In this document: piece by piece, positions 10,879-21,757 of the stretch | How the letters are laid out: each line of letters starts with the position of its first letter | Position numbering within the stretch: the stretch's first letter is position 1 | NCBI GenBank assembly: GCA_003868215.1 | Contig: QWDQ01000004.1 | Location: 186,001 to 250,000 of the forward strand | From: Pseudophaeomoniella oleicola | Taxonomy: Eukaryota > Ascomycota > Eurotiomycetes > Phaeomoniellales > Phaeomoniellaceae | Direction: 5' to 3' | DNA length: 64,000 nt | Notes under the pieces: generated by a model | Told to the model about the DNA's origin: nothing | Databases searched by the model: none | The model's input: the letters and a program-made list of their open reading frames with translations, nothing else | Program-made: the position numbers and the translations under genes

Positions 10879-11866
10879 TGCGGCAGGGCGGCGTAATCAG
10901 GCCCGTATAAAATCCGTGGAAATGTAACAGTATGAGACCCTGCCGTGCTGATCTTTTAGACGCTGTTGAGTTTTGGATATGGTTGCTCCGTTCTTTAGTA
11001 GTTACAACAGAAATAAGACAGTACTGGTAGAGATAGACAGTAGTTGGATACGCCAGAATGGAAAAATTGTACTTATCTCGTCGTGTTCCAAGACGACCGG
11101 TCTGTTGATTGAACTTATGTTCATACTCCACGATAGGAAAAAGCGTCAACCATGACAACATCGTAGGTTGTTTCCATGCCTCACTTGCTGTAAGCATAAA
11201 CCTGGTGCCATGGGCGACCATGCGAAGATCGAAATTTCCGAGACTACCAAAGCAACAGCTATAGCTAAGCTATGGGGGGCTTCATCATCGGAATTGATCA
11301 GGAATGATGTCGACAAGGATGAAAATCTGTTAATGAAGTGGTTGCTAGATGCTCTGAAACAGCCATGGTACTTATGAATAAGAGAGCGTTGAACACATCA
11401 TATCCGATCAAACCTTCATACGCATACGCTGCGCATATACTCCACTAGCAGCAGTTTGGAATTTGATTCAGTCGAGATGCAGTCGTGCAGTCGAAGGTTT
11501 GAAGTTGATTTCTCGTACTAGCCGCTTCAGGTGAGAAGAAAACATGACGTCCATTCCGACTGGAAAGAACGACGATAAGACTTCGGCTCTCAATTCAAGG
11601 CCATGAATTGTAAGAGAAGAGTGATAGTGAGGAGACAGAAGGGTTCCATTATTCATGTTACGAACTCGACTGATAAAGTTAGCAAGAGAGTCAAAACAAT
11701 GCAATGTCTGTTGTAGTCACATCATGAGAAGGTAAATAGGACTGTCGTGAGATGCCAGTCCACGAATTGAACGGCAAGAGCTGCATTTCTTCCTCTATTT
11801 AATGGGTGGCTAGATTGAACCTTTTGACTATTTGAAATTTGATTTCTTTCCCACGTTTTAAAATAT
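10879..11866. other. Intergenic region, no gene seen
   Basis: Lies between the b561 gene's promoter side and the 3' end of the GH1 gene. Frames at 10868-11221 and 11168-11377 lack conserved features. Confidence 0.5.
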
Positions 11867-13873
11867 CTAGCTCTGTTGATACTGTCTGAAGATGTCGGCA
11901 TATGCGAAGTAGGAGCTCTTGTAGGATCTCTCTTGTGTGGTGAGATTGACATATTGTATGCCAAATCTCGTGGAATACCCTGCCTCCCATTCCAGATTAT
12001 CATAGATAGCCCAACCCAGCGTGCCGACCACATTCACCCCCTCAGACATCGCCAGCAGGATTGCTTGCATGTAGTCATGGTAATACTGTGTTCTGGCAAA
12101 GTCAAAACGAATATCCGCGAGATCTGTCTTCAGCTGTTCGAAGGGTTCTGAAAAACCGAATTCGCTAACGACGATGCCACCTGCAGGTTTCCAAGTGTCC
12201 TGGATATAGTGGAGGAAAGGAGGAACCCAGTCGGTAGCCATGTGTAGCCAGGTCGCGGTAGCTGTATATCCGATAGCCCAGCCACCTTCGCTTTCCGGGT
12301 AGTCATATGTTGTGTTGAAACAGGTTGGGAACAGTGGGTGGCTAGAATCGCTGACGCACGCATCAACGCCACTGTCGGGAGCCATATAGAACTGCGAGGT
12401 ATACGCATCCTCCATAAACACGTCCGAAGTCCCGTTGATGAGAGCCATTTCTTCAGCGGTGAAGTTTCGGAGGAAGGTAGAGACATATTGTTTCAGGTAT
12501 GTTGGGTAATCACCTCCCAAGAAGACTGGGTTGGCGAACCAGCCCTCATTGAAATCCCAAGCTCGTTGAGTGGCGATAGCATCCTCCGTCGAATTTGACA
12601 AAGGGATCTTATGGCCACCGTTATTCTTCAAAGCAATAATACCTTTGATGCCCATGGATTTCCCTAAATGGTACGCCCGTGCATGAGCAAGCAGAACGTT
12701 TTGTCCGCAGAAATACGGTTGCTGTGCGGGTGGGATACTGGTTGGCTTGAAATATCCTACTGGAAGTGGATAGTAGTCGGCGCTGAGTCCTCGATTAGCC
12801 TGGTGTCAGCTCAGAAGGATATGTCCACGTACCAGACTTCATGGGGCTCATTGATAGTCACCCACTTGGTCACCTTGGGGCCGAGCCTTGCGAAGACTAC
12901 TCGGGCATATTCCACAAAGTCTTCAACAATTTCTTCACCGAGCCAGCCACCGTACAGGTTCTGCAGGTATAACGGTGTGTCCCAGTGATACCTTCATCGA
13001 AGATTAGCATTTGAAGCGCCATTCTATCAGCGAGGACATCTTACAGAGTAACGATCGGTTCCACGCCGTACTCGAGACAGGTGTCTATAACGTCTTCATA
13101 ATGGGCTAAGGCTTGCTCATTGATAGGACCTCTACCGAATGGCATGATCCGAGACCACGCAATGGAGAAGGAAAAGGCGCGGGTACCCATTGCAGCAATA
13201 CGGGCAATATCTGCATAGCATCAGCTCTGACCGTTGCCAAGTTCCCCCGGGGGGAGCAAGCCCGACCGACCTTGTTTATACAAATAGTAGTGATTAGCTG
13301 CAATGTCTCCTGTCTCATTGGCAGCTGTGAAGTCTGTGACACGATGCGTCAGGACATCCCAAATGGTTGGACCGCGGCCTAAACGCGTTAGTTTACAGGC
13401 AATTGTAGCAAATTGAAGGGGGGTAGATACCTTCATCTCTAACAGCACCCTCTACTTGGTACGCTGCCGATGCTACTCCCCACCAGAAATCTGAGGGAAA
13501 GCTCCAGCTATCGTTCTTCGGCGGTACGATTGGCTGTGCCTGGCTGAACATTGCTCCATAGTGGATTGGAGGGGGAGGTATAAGTTCGTTGGTTGGAATC
13601 GGAGTCGGCGAGACAGTCGTGGTGATATCAGCAATTTCAACCGGACCGACGAACAGATCCCAAAGCTCTGGGAGGGATGATCAGTCTCGTGCAGGGAGAT
13701 GATGATTATCCGGAGAACTTACCATCCACAGTGAAGGCCATCGATGTTGTGAATAAGGAAGCATTCGCCGTCACGGTGGAATTCTGTACCGTAGGAGATG
13801 GAGCCGAACCCGTCCCATTCTGGGACATGACGCCCTCGGCGAGAAGCAAGGTCAACAGGATCCAAGAAGCCAT
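11867..13873 (-). CDS. Secreted GH1 beta-glucosidase-type glycoside hydrolase
   Basis: Six exons on the minus strand: 13723-13873, 13431-13667, 13271-13378, 13045-13210, 12833-12991 and 11867-12782 (introns 55, 52, 60, 53 and 50 bp). They give 578 aa. A signal peptide (MASWILLTLLLAEGVMS) is followed by a Thr/Pro-rich stretch, then the GH1 barrel beginning at FPSDFWWGVASAAYQVEGA. Conserved parts are FSFSIAWSRIMP, the acid/base motif TINEP (Glu269), LLAHARA, and the C-terminal NLEWEAGYSTRFGIQYV. The nucleophile motif reads VVSEFGF (Glu481) where most GH1 enzymes have TENG. Likely an extracellular beta-glycosidase acting on oligosaccharides or plant glucosides. The fifth intron acceptor was chosen to keep the frame and could differ slightly. 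Confidence 0.88.
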
Positions 13874-14002
13874 GTTTGCTGTCCAGCTTCAATACAGAGT
13901 CACACACATGGATGTAAGCTGGGGGGGGGTAGGCACTGTCAGTTATACTTGCTTCTACATTGTGCCAACCGCGGTCAAAACCAATGCATCTCTAAGCTAC
14001 AC

Positions 14003-14315
14003 GTCGCTCTACTCCGGTCGATTCTGAAGAGTTGACTGCCATTGTTTTCAAAGCTGTAATCAACTTTAGTCTGTGATGGCAATCCGTCGATCTAGATGTC
14101 GCTCTACTCCGGCCACTGTGGAGGAGACGATTGGCGTTAAGCTCAATAGGTTGTACTCATCTCGATGGTGATGGAGTCTCTTTGTGCCACTATTGACCGG
14201 TAGTCTATCCACCGCTCGAGTCCGTTGGCTGGAAGCACGTTTCTATCGGAGATCATCTATTCTGACCTGCAGTAGCCCGTAGGCCAGTAAAGTGCGGAGT
14301 GACGGAGTAGATCGC
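14003..14315. promoter_or_regulatory. Three copies of a TCTACTCCG element upstream of the GH1 gene
   Basis: A perfect 15-bp direct repeat GTCGCTCTACTCCGG occurs at 14003-14017 and 14098-14112 (95 bp apart). A third, inverted copy sharing TCTACTCCG lies at 14303-14315 (read there as CGGAGTAGATCGC). All lie 130-440 bp upstream of the GH1 start codon. The CGG-containing core could be a site for a zinc-cluster regulator; that is inference. Confidence 0.4.
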
Positions 14316-15336
14316 AACCATCAGAAAGAGAAAAGGGGAAGAAGCATCCCGTCCCATTTAGTCCCAATTAATCTCAATCAATTAATTACGGGAAACAACT
14401 TTTGGTGATGATTTCGCCCGTGCTCAGTGTACTCAGGTGTGCTCAGGTTCCGACATCCCGAGCTGGAACGACTGTACGCAGTAACCTCGGACGTCGAACA
14501 CGTGAACGCGCAATGAGACTGTCGGTGTAACAACTGTTGTTGATCTAATTAATTACTACCATAGTAGGTACCTTATCCTTGAGAGGATCTCGCTTCGTAG
14601 TAGATCACAAACCGTGATATCAGCTGATTTCAGTACTGGCGAGCTGGTCATGCCATCTCCTCTGAGTGATGACGTCTCGATCGACTCTTGTGATGCATAC
14701 ACGCAGGTACATAACGTGCACAGATTGAGTGTTGGTATCTTGAGTCTTGGCGTAAGTGGCTGTTATTTATAGCTTCTGCCCGTCATGTACTGCAAAACTG
14801 TATACCAACGAAGTAGCAATATACCATCTAATGATCTATCTTCATGGCTATACCTGACTGTCTTCTTCAGCAATACTGCGTCCATCTGGAATTAAGAATG
14901 GAATAATCACCGTATATGCGAAGAATCCGTAAAATACATGAAATACCTACCAAATCACACGGTCACTCACCGCGTAAAATACGAAAGGTGTCCTGTGTCT
15001 CCTCACTCGCGACTGTCATGCTTCCAAACCGCAACAGACATCGAGCAATCAGATCAACTGAAAAAGACGATAGAGACAAACGCAATCAGTAGCAGCAGAA
15101 GAAAGCCAAGGCAGATGTTCGCAGTTGAGAAACCTTATCCCCCAATGGAAAGAAAGTTACTTACTACGTAGTACGAAGATGATCAACGACGGGAAAAGGT
15201 TTAGGCCATCGCTTTAACTAGAAACAGCCTGACTTCTTCCTCTTTTAGTTAAAGTGCAAGCCTTATCGCAGTCATCGATAAGGACATATGTGGGAGGAGC
15301 AATGACGAATCGCTGGACATGCTCATAGGACGAAGG

Positions 15337-15366
15337 AGGGGCAGGGAAGGGAAGGGAAGGGAAGGT
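15337..15366. repeat. (AAGGG)n microsatellite
   Basis: Five near-perfect tandem copies of GGGAA/AAGGG about 200 bp upstream of the four-TM gene; a purine-only tract. Confidence 0.75.
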
Positions 15367-15565
15367 TCGGAAAGGGCATCTGAAGATCATTGGAATTTAT
15401 CTTTACTGCAGCATCCCTTCCCACAATCCTTCGATCCTCATTCATCGCCTCGTTCATCCACACTTGTAGCCGAAGACCTTTCTGACATCAACATCCATCC
15501 ATTGTTGCTGTGGTCAAACTCGTATTTGGCTTGATTCTCAACGCAGTCTGCTCTCTCCAGTGAAC

Positions 15566-16375
15566 ATGTTCAGCATAGAGTATCGACGCCGCTTGTACGA
15601 GGCTGATAGACGTTGGCGCATCAAAGCCGTCCTCAGAACTGTTGCCGCCATCTTCTCGTTGATCGGCATCGGTATCTTTGCAGCTGTAATTCCCATCTGG
15701 GATAGATACTTCTACTGGGGCATCCCACCGAATAGTGGCGACTGGCAAGATGGCTTCCCTCTGGGCGTGGTATGTACTGCCTATCCATCTCTATCACATA
15801 TCGTTGGACCATTTACATCATCTAACCCTCGTAGCTCGTGTTTGCCTTTCTCTGGAATAACGTTGCGCTCTTACTTCTATTGAAGCCGAGCCTCCATGTC
15901 AAACCCTTCATCCCTCTCATTGTCGACCTCCTCGTTTGGGCCGCGTTAGTACCTGCCATAACGTGGAGCGCGGGCTTGGGGATGTTCTTAGATTGGACAT
16001 GGATTGTCGAAGAGACGGTCGAGCCATTCCTATGGCATCTCCTGCACAAAATCGGCCACCTTGAGATTGCGGGCGTCGTATTCGCATGCTTCGTTTGGTA
16101 AGTATATGCCTGGGGCAAGGCGAAGAATTCTCCCAGAAGCGTCTGACTCGTTATCATTTAGGGCCCTCCATGTGGCGCTGTTCATCATCGCTTGCATCGA
16201 TACACACAAATGGCGTAAAGGCAGAAAAGCAGCTGCGCCATCTGCACGAGGCCTTGACCATGGCGAATATGCTCAGGAGACAGAGTTCTATGCTCCTCCA
16301 CCCAAGTACGAAGAGAGGTCAACTGGAGGTATTGAGATGCATCCCACCAGTCCGACCGCAAGAGAATTTGTTTGA
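15566..16375 (+). CDS. Four-TM MARVEL-like fungal membrane protein with PPxY motif
   Basis: Exons 15566-15769, 15835-16097 and 16162-16375 (introns 65 and 64 bp) give 226 aa. Four hydrophobic segments are seen: about residues 22-45, 68-85, 90-120 and 140-165. The cytosolic tail is hydrophilic and holds APPPKYEE, a PPxY-type motif that in fungi can be bound by Rsp5/Nedd4-family ubiquitin ligases. The overall plan resembles MARVEL-type or tetraspan fungal proteins of unknown function. ATG 15566 starts MFSIEYRRRLYEADRRW, a basic amphipathic N-terminus. Functional assignment is tentative; the exon structure is well supported by uninterrupted frame. Confidence 0.75.
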
Positions 16376-17766
16376 TACCTCAACACCACTTCAGTTGAAG
16401 ATCCTGAAAGGGACGCTGACCTCATACCGCACATCGGGAAAGATCTCTGATTATGTTGCCAACTCGGAATTGGCACCAGAATGGATATTGACAACATGTT
16501 TTCACAGTAAATATTATAAACTTTTGGGGAACAGACGGCACTAACATGCCACCTACATCGATGGCTTCACGTTGGAGTTGGCCGTTTGTCGTCTTTCATT
16601 CTCTGCATTTCCATCGTCAACATCGGGCATACAGTAAACGGCACTTACTATAATATAAACCATGATATACGGAGTATCATAATACGGCTGGCACGGTATC
16701 TCTTGTCGCCTTCCTTTTGAGGTATTTCTCACCTTCCCTGTCATGATGGCGGCAGGCCATATAGAGTATTGTATAGGATCTCGCATACAGACGGCCGGGA
16801 TACCATGCTCACTGCTATAGAGATCACATGTGACAGACTAGCTTGTCCAGATGATGAAGAATCCATTCAAACTACAATAGATAACGGTGCGTAGTCGAAT
16901 TCTCCTTCTCTCGGCTCATGATCAGGCTTTTCAGTGACGGTGTCTGGAGAGGCGTAGCCGTAGCAGAGCAAATGATTGGTTTGGTAGAGAAGAACGAGAG
17001 TATACATATAAAGAGATATAGCGTCTCGTAGAATCATTGCTGTTTACGATCCTACATTTCCCGAAACCGGATTCGTAGTGGTAACGTTTCATCCAATGTT
17101 ACAGCACGAGACATGGGCTCGACAGCTACGAATCATCGTCCAGTATCTATGCTGGAAGTTGGAAAAGAAGTCGTAGTTGCCGACAGTTCGGGCCACCATG
17201 TGGACCAAGATCTCATACTATATCATAGTGGATCGAAAGTACGGATGTTGTGAGTGATGGGAGGGGCCACATCTTGGATAGTAAAGTAAGCACTCTGATT
17301 CCAACTCGATAGGTAACTTCCCCCTTAGGAGGATGCCTGGGGTTTGTTAACGAGCGTGTACTTCGTAAGCGATCTCCTTGACGAGAAAGACTCCTTTGTA
17401 TGACCAGGACATTAGCAATATAACTGTAGATTCGATGTTACTGTACCTACCTAGCTGATATGCTAATGTTCCGGCTACGGGTAGCCGATCGTGAGAACTT
17501 CCTTTTTTTCGGGATATGATCGGGTCCGCGGAAGTCGTGGTATCCGGGCAGGATATGTTGATCCGAACAAACCAAGCAAAAAGGAATCTAGATACCATCA
17601 GTCTCTCTCTCTCCTCTTGATATTCTTGTCTCGGATTGTTTGATTGATTGATATCAAAAAAGACAATCTCTTTCTCGTTCAGTTTATCAGTTTCAACTGT
17701 TCTTGACCTGTCTGTATTCATATCATCCGTGGCAGCAGGAGACTACAACAGTATCTGAAGAAAAGA
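16376..17766. other. Intergenic region, no gene seen
   Basis: Downstream of the four-TM gene and upstream of the SDR gene. A 124-codon minus-strand frame (17347-17721) has no recognisable features and lies in the SDR promoter; I do not call it. Confidence 0.5.
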
Positions 17767-18720
17767 ATGGCTTCGCTGTTTCACAAGTCTGGCCTGTCTG
17801 TGTTCAACCCTGACAAGGACATGCCCGATCTGGCCGGGAAAGTCATCCTCGTCACGGGTGGAAATCTAGGCCTTGGGAAGGAATCGATCCTGCAGCTGTC
17901 GAAACACAATCCGACGAAGATCTACTTGGGGGCAAGAAGTCAGAAGAGGGCCGAAGATGCCATCGCCGAGATCAAGCAAACCGTCCCGGACGCGAACATC
18001 GCCTTTCTAGAAATCGACCTGGCGGATTTTGAGTCTGTCAAGAAAGCAGCCGACGCGTTCAATGCGGAGTCGGACCGCCTCGACATCCTGATGAATAACG
18101 CGGGTATCATGGCGACTCCTCCCGGCCTCACCAAGCAAGGATACGAGATCCAATTCGGCACGAACCACATGGGTCACGCCTTGCTAACGAAACTGCTCCT
18201 CCCCAAACTCGAAGCAACAGCCACGACCCCTGAATCTGACGTGCGGATCATCAACCTCAGCTCCGTCGCGCACGACTGGGCCCCGAAAACCGGCCTCATC
18301 CTCTCCGAAGCCCAAACCGACATGTCCCAGCGCAGCACGTGGCAACGCTACGGCCACTCGAAAATCTCGAACGTCTACTTCACCAAAGCCCTCGCCAAGC
18401 GCTACCCTTCCATCAAATCCGTCGCCGTACACCCCGGCGGCGTGCAGACGGGCCTCGCACGCGGTCCCAAAGCAACCTACCACCCCTGGCTGTCCGGCGT
18501 GATCGACGTCGCGCTGCGTGTGCTCACTGTGAGCGTGCAGGAAGGGGCACTGAACCAATTGTGGGCGGCGACTGCCGTGCCGTCGGATGCTGTCAAATCT
18601 GGCTCGTTTTATTATCCGGTCGCGAAGGAGTTTAAGGGGAGGGAGATCGTGCGCGATCCCGTGATGGTGGAGAAGTTGTGGGAGTGGACGGAGGAGGAGT
18701 TGAAGCGTCATGGGTACTGA
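17767..18720 (+). CDS. Short-chain dehydrogenase/reductase (retinol-dehydrogenase-like)
   Basis: A single frame of 317 aa, normal for a classical SDR. Visible marks are the nucleotide-binding TGGNLGLGKES (TGxxxGxG), the NNAG motif in MNNAGIMATPPG, Asn-containing GTNHMGHALLTKLLLP, and the catalytic pair in YGHSKISN (Tyr195, Lys199) with an upstream Ser in NLSSVAHDW. It should be an NAD(P)H-dependent oxidoreductase; the substrate cannot be deduced. The gene is noticeably GC-rich in its second half. It converges on the DUF3669 gene, with stop codons about 260 bp apart. Confidence 0.92.
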   Translation: MASLFHKSGLSVFNPDKDMPDLAGKVILVTGGNLGLGKESILQLSKHNPTKIYLGARSQKRAEDAIAEIKQTVPDANIAFLEIDLADFESVKKAADAFNAESDRLDILMNNAGIMATPPGLTKQGYEIQFGTNHMGHALLTKLLLPKLEATATTPESDVRIINLSSVAHDWAPKTGLILSEAQTDMSQRSTWQRYGHSKISNVYFTKALAKRYPSIKSVAVHPGGVQTGLARGPKATYHPWLSGVIDVALRVLTVSVQEGALNQLWAATAVPSDAVKSGSFYYPVAKEFKGREIVRDPVMVEKLWEWTEEELKRHGY

Positions 18721-18730
18721 AATCGAAGAA

Positions 18731-18757
18731 GGGAGGGAGGGGGGGGGGGAGGGGGGA
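18731..18757 (+). repeat. G-rich run in the SDR 3' region
   Basis: Almost uninterrupted G (GGGAGGG followed by long G-runs) directly after the SDR stop codon. It meets the pattern for a G-quadruplex and would be present in the SDR 3' UTR. Confidence 0.6.
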
Positions 18758-18980
18758 CGCTGGCCGTATATAAGTATTATAGTAATGACACACAACGAAC
18801 GCAAGGTATAGGAAATGTAATGTACTGTCTCAAAATCTGATCTCTGCGTCTCTCCGGTCAAAACGTCAACTGCTATCTTGACGACCAGCTTTCCTTTCCC
18901 TATCGACTACATCAAACGTGCCTAGACCAACCCATTTTTCAGCTAAACTATTACATACCTCACTCCCTCCCTCCGCTCTC

Positions 18981-20402
18981 TCAACCTCGACCACCATCAC
19001 CACCACCACTACTTGCCATCCCCCTCGTCACCCTCCTATTGCTATTGCTGTCAATACTCTCCGTCACGTTTTGCCCATCAATCCATCCCGCAGCAGCCTC
19101 CACTTCGGCCCCTTCTATGATCCAATTCGCCAGGTCTAACGCTGCTGCGAAATCTCCTGCATCTCCTGCATTTCCTGTTCCTGTTTCTCCTCGCAATATC
19201 GCTCTAGTCGCATAGAAGTAGCTCTCACGGAACGTGAACCAGATCTCAAAGTTGTTTGGGCTTGGGAAGCATGGGTTTGAGAGTATTGATTCGATTAGGC
19301 GCGGGATGTCGACGTTACGGATGTTCATGGCGGGGAAAAGTTTGCAGCGGTCGAAGTGCATGAGCCATACGTACGCGTCCAGGTCTGCGATCTTGAAAGA
19401 AAGCTGCGGGATCCAGGCTTGTTTGGGAGCGAGCAGGGATGTCGAGGGCGGTGGGTTGCGCAGCGGGCTTCGTGCTTGACTTGCGAGCACAAATTTGATG
19501 CCGGCGGCGTCAGTGTGTACGACCCAGTGCAATACCGCCAAGGTCTCGCCCATCATCATGGCTAGCACTTTGAGGTCGATCTTAAGGTTCTCGAGGACGT
19601 CGAGGTCGGCGTCGAACGACTCCATGCAGAAGCCTTCCTGGCCGACCGCTCCTCTCACACCCAAACAGATACGCGGCATGAAAAAGCGTCTCAACCAGCG
19701 TTCTTTGCTGTCGTCAATCTCCGGTTCTGTAAAAGCCATGGCTGCCCCTCGTCTCGGATTACTTCTCTTTCTGGCAGCTGTAGCCGCACCACTACCACCA
19801 CCCCTTTGATACCCCAGCTCGACGTACCGCTCCTCCAGCAACTGCTCCTCGGGTAGGAACCTCTCCTTCATCTCCATCATGATCTTCGCATCCAAGCCCC
19901 AGACCAACTCCATCACATGAATATCGTTTGGCGCTTGAAACTGTTTCGGAAAATACGGCGTGAACCATTTATGCCACGATCTCGCCGACGCGGGGATATG
20001 TGAAGCCGACATGACGATCGGCACGTACACGTTCGCCGCCAACCAGTCTCCATCCTCTCTGTGCTCTTCAAACACCTTCTCCACTCTCCTGTGGACACGA
20101 CATTCGTTCGCGATCAGATTCGGTCTTGTAAGCGCTTTCTTGATCACCTGCGTGGCGGTCGGGTGCTCGAGGATGACGTTCCGCCGGCTTTCCGCGATTG
20201 GACGGAGGGTCTCGTCGGGGAGACGGTCGGACGCGATTTCGACGCGGAAACCGTTCAGCATGTAGCGCGTAGCTGGCGGGAGAGAGTCTTGCGCCTCTTC
20301 GAAGGTCACGTAGTTGGATTTCTCATTGGACGAGGAGGGCTTTGGTGGTCGTGAAGAGGAGAGAGGAGAGGCAGGGCGCTGGCGACGACGTAGACGTCGC
20401 AT
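18981..20402 (-). CDS. DUF3669-domain protein
   Basis: An intronless frame of 473 aa from ATG 20402, which has A at -3 and is the first ATG. The N-terminus is basic and low-complexity. The C-terminal half has the pattern I associate with fungal DUF3669 proteins: a predicted helix ending MMMGETLAVLHWVVHTDAAG, then FKIADLDAYVWLMHFDRC, and a final part NFEIWFTFRESYFYATRAIL. Function is unknown; the domain somewhat resembles small-molecule kinase folds, which is only an impression. GC-rich and convergent with the SDR gene. Confidence 0.68.
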   Translation of the reverse strand: MRRLRRRQRPASPLSSSRPPKPSSSNEKSNYVTFEEAQDSLPPATRYMLNGFRVEIASDRLPDETLRPIAESRRNVILEHPTATQVIKKALTRPNLIANECRVHRRVEKVFEEHREDGDWLAANVYVPIVMSASHIPASARSWHKWFTPYFPKQFQAPNDIHVMELVWGLDAKIMMEMKERFLPEEQLLEERYVELGYQRGGGSGAATAARKRSNPRRGAAMAFTEPEIDDSKERWLRRFFMPRICLGVRGAVGQEGFCMESFDADLDVLENLKIDLKVLAMMMGETLAVLHWVVHTDAAGIKFVLASQARSPLRNPPPSTSLLAPKQAWIPQLSFKIADLDAYVWLMHFDRCKLFPAMNIRNVDIPRLIESILSNPCFPSPNNFEIWFTFRESYFYATRAILRGETGTGNAGDAGDFAAALDLANWIIEGAEVEAAAGWIDGQNVTESIDSNSNRRVTRGMASSGGGDGGRG

Positions 20403-20911
20403 TATTGCTGCGGTCTCTGTGAAAGGGGACTTGCCACAGGAGAAAGGAAGAAAAAGGAGAGACGAGGACAAAGTAGAGCACGTGTCAGAAAGCCAGACGG
20501 TAGAGCACCAGCAGAATGAGTGTTACGACACCAGCAAAGACAATAGAATCAGGTCATATTGTAACGAAGACTTTCTGGATCCAAGGACTGTCACCAATCT
20601 CATTTGTTGATATGGGTGCAAAAAGAAATGAATCTCGCGTCTGTGTTCCACAGCCGTGGTGAAGTCAAGGAAACAATAGTACCATATTTGGATGTTTATC
20701 GCGATTCCCCCTAGCCCTAGTCATTGTCTTCATATCTCTGCAACTGCAAGAGCCCTATTCCCCTTTTCATGTCCTCTTCCTGATATTTCGTTACTTCGTC
20801 TAATATCACAGAGATTCATACTATCTTACAAGCCGTACAGATGATAGAATAAGAAATGGGGGCGGTTCACCGTAACTGATGTTGTTGTCTTTGGTAGCCT
20901 GCCGTGGTAGG
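20403..20911. other. Intergenic region, no gene seen
   Basis: Holds the DUF3669 promoter and the 3' region of the next minus-strand gene. No further gene is supported. Confidence 0.5.
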
Positions 20912-21757
20912 CTAAGAAGAACATGTATCGCCATCAGTAGCAGCAGTGGTACTGTTACTTGGCGTGCTTGTTGTTGTGTTGCCTAAGCTCGAGCCGAACG
21001 TGAATGATTGGTTCGAGTCAGCTGAACTGCAAGCGGCCTGATCGAGAACCATTTTACTGTTAACAGTGAAGCAGGTCCCAGGCGAATTGAGCGGCTCAAA
21101 TGAGACAGGTTCGGGACTCCCTGTGAAATTGAAGAGTTGCGAGTTGGTGATGGCGCCACCTATGATGGCTAAATGTCAATATGCAATCTATACAAGTTGA
21201 CTGGAAATACCTCACCTCCATCGGCGCGTCCTCCACAGGAAAACAACAAGACTTGGTTACCGGCGGCTCGGCGTGGGTCGAAATTGAAGCAAGCTTCGGT
21301 CTGGATCAAAGATGAGACAATTTTCTAGATGGAAATTGCTCGAGGAGACTTACGAGTGTGCTCACCACAAGCATCGTGCCTGCAATATTATCGTGCTGAC
21401 CAGCTGTGATGATGTCCCAAGACTGCCCATCGCTACCGTCACAGTCGGCCACCTGCACGGGAGTAAGATTTGCCCGAAAGTCCCCAGAAAGCTCGTCGAC
21501 AAAGAGACACTTTCCGGTTGACGTCTGTTACGTGTGTAAGTAAACGTCTACTGCCAGTGGCTAGGGCAACTAACCTTGATAGGAATGGAAGAGAACGCTC
21601 GTGTTGCAGTATTGTCACGCTGTTGGGCCTCTTCAAAAGCTTGTTGATTTAGCGAACTGACAGTGCGCTTTTGAGAGAAGACCTTAGCTGGCAGCGCAGA
21701 TGCTGAGATAATTTCCACAGTGGCGGCCAGCAAAGCCACTGATAGTATGCGGAGCAT
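20912..21757 (-). CDS. Secreted ricin-B-lectin-like (beta-trefoil) protein
   Basis: Minus-strand exons 21575-21757, 21354-21524, 21216-21300 and 20912-21159 (introns 50, 53 and 56 bp) give 228 aa. The signal peptide MLRILSVALLAATVEIISA is followed by a short propeptide ending QKR, a possible Kex2-type site. The body shows beta-trefoil marks: TGKCLFVDE, a QxW-type DGQSWDI, EACFNFDPRRAAGNQVLLFSC and GTCFTVNSKMVLDQAAC, with paired cysteines. The tail is Ser/Thr-rich. It resembles the small secreted ricin-B-like proteins common in plant- or insect-associated fungi. Carbohydrate binding is plausible, but only one QxW is clear. All splice junctions keep frame. Confidence 0.75.

Larger units (their letters stand above)
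13874..15565. other. 1.7-kb divergent intergenic region
   Basis: Separates the GH1 gene (leftward) from the four-TM gene (rightward), so it holds both promoters. No gene is supported. The left part carries three copies of a TCTACTCCG-type element, listed separately; the right part has an AAGGG tandem repeat and pyrimidine-rich DNA (15400-15520). Confidence 0.55.

Noticed and set aside
17347-17721. 124-codon minus-strand frame upstream of the SDR gene
   Set aside because: No conserved motif and it overlaps the SDR promoter and 5' UTR; likely chance.
18184-18861. 225-codon minus-strand frame across the SDR gene
   Set aside because: Caused by the GC-rich third positions of the SDR; Arg/His/Pro-rich translation with no motif.
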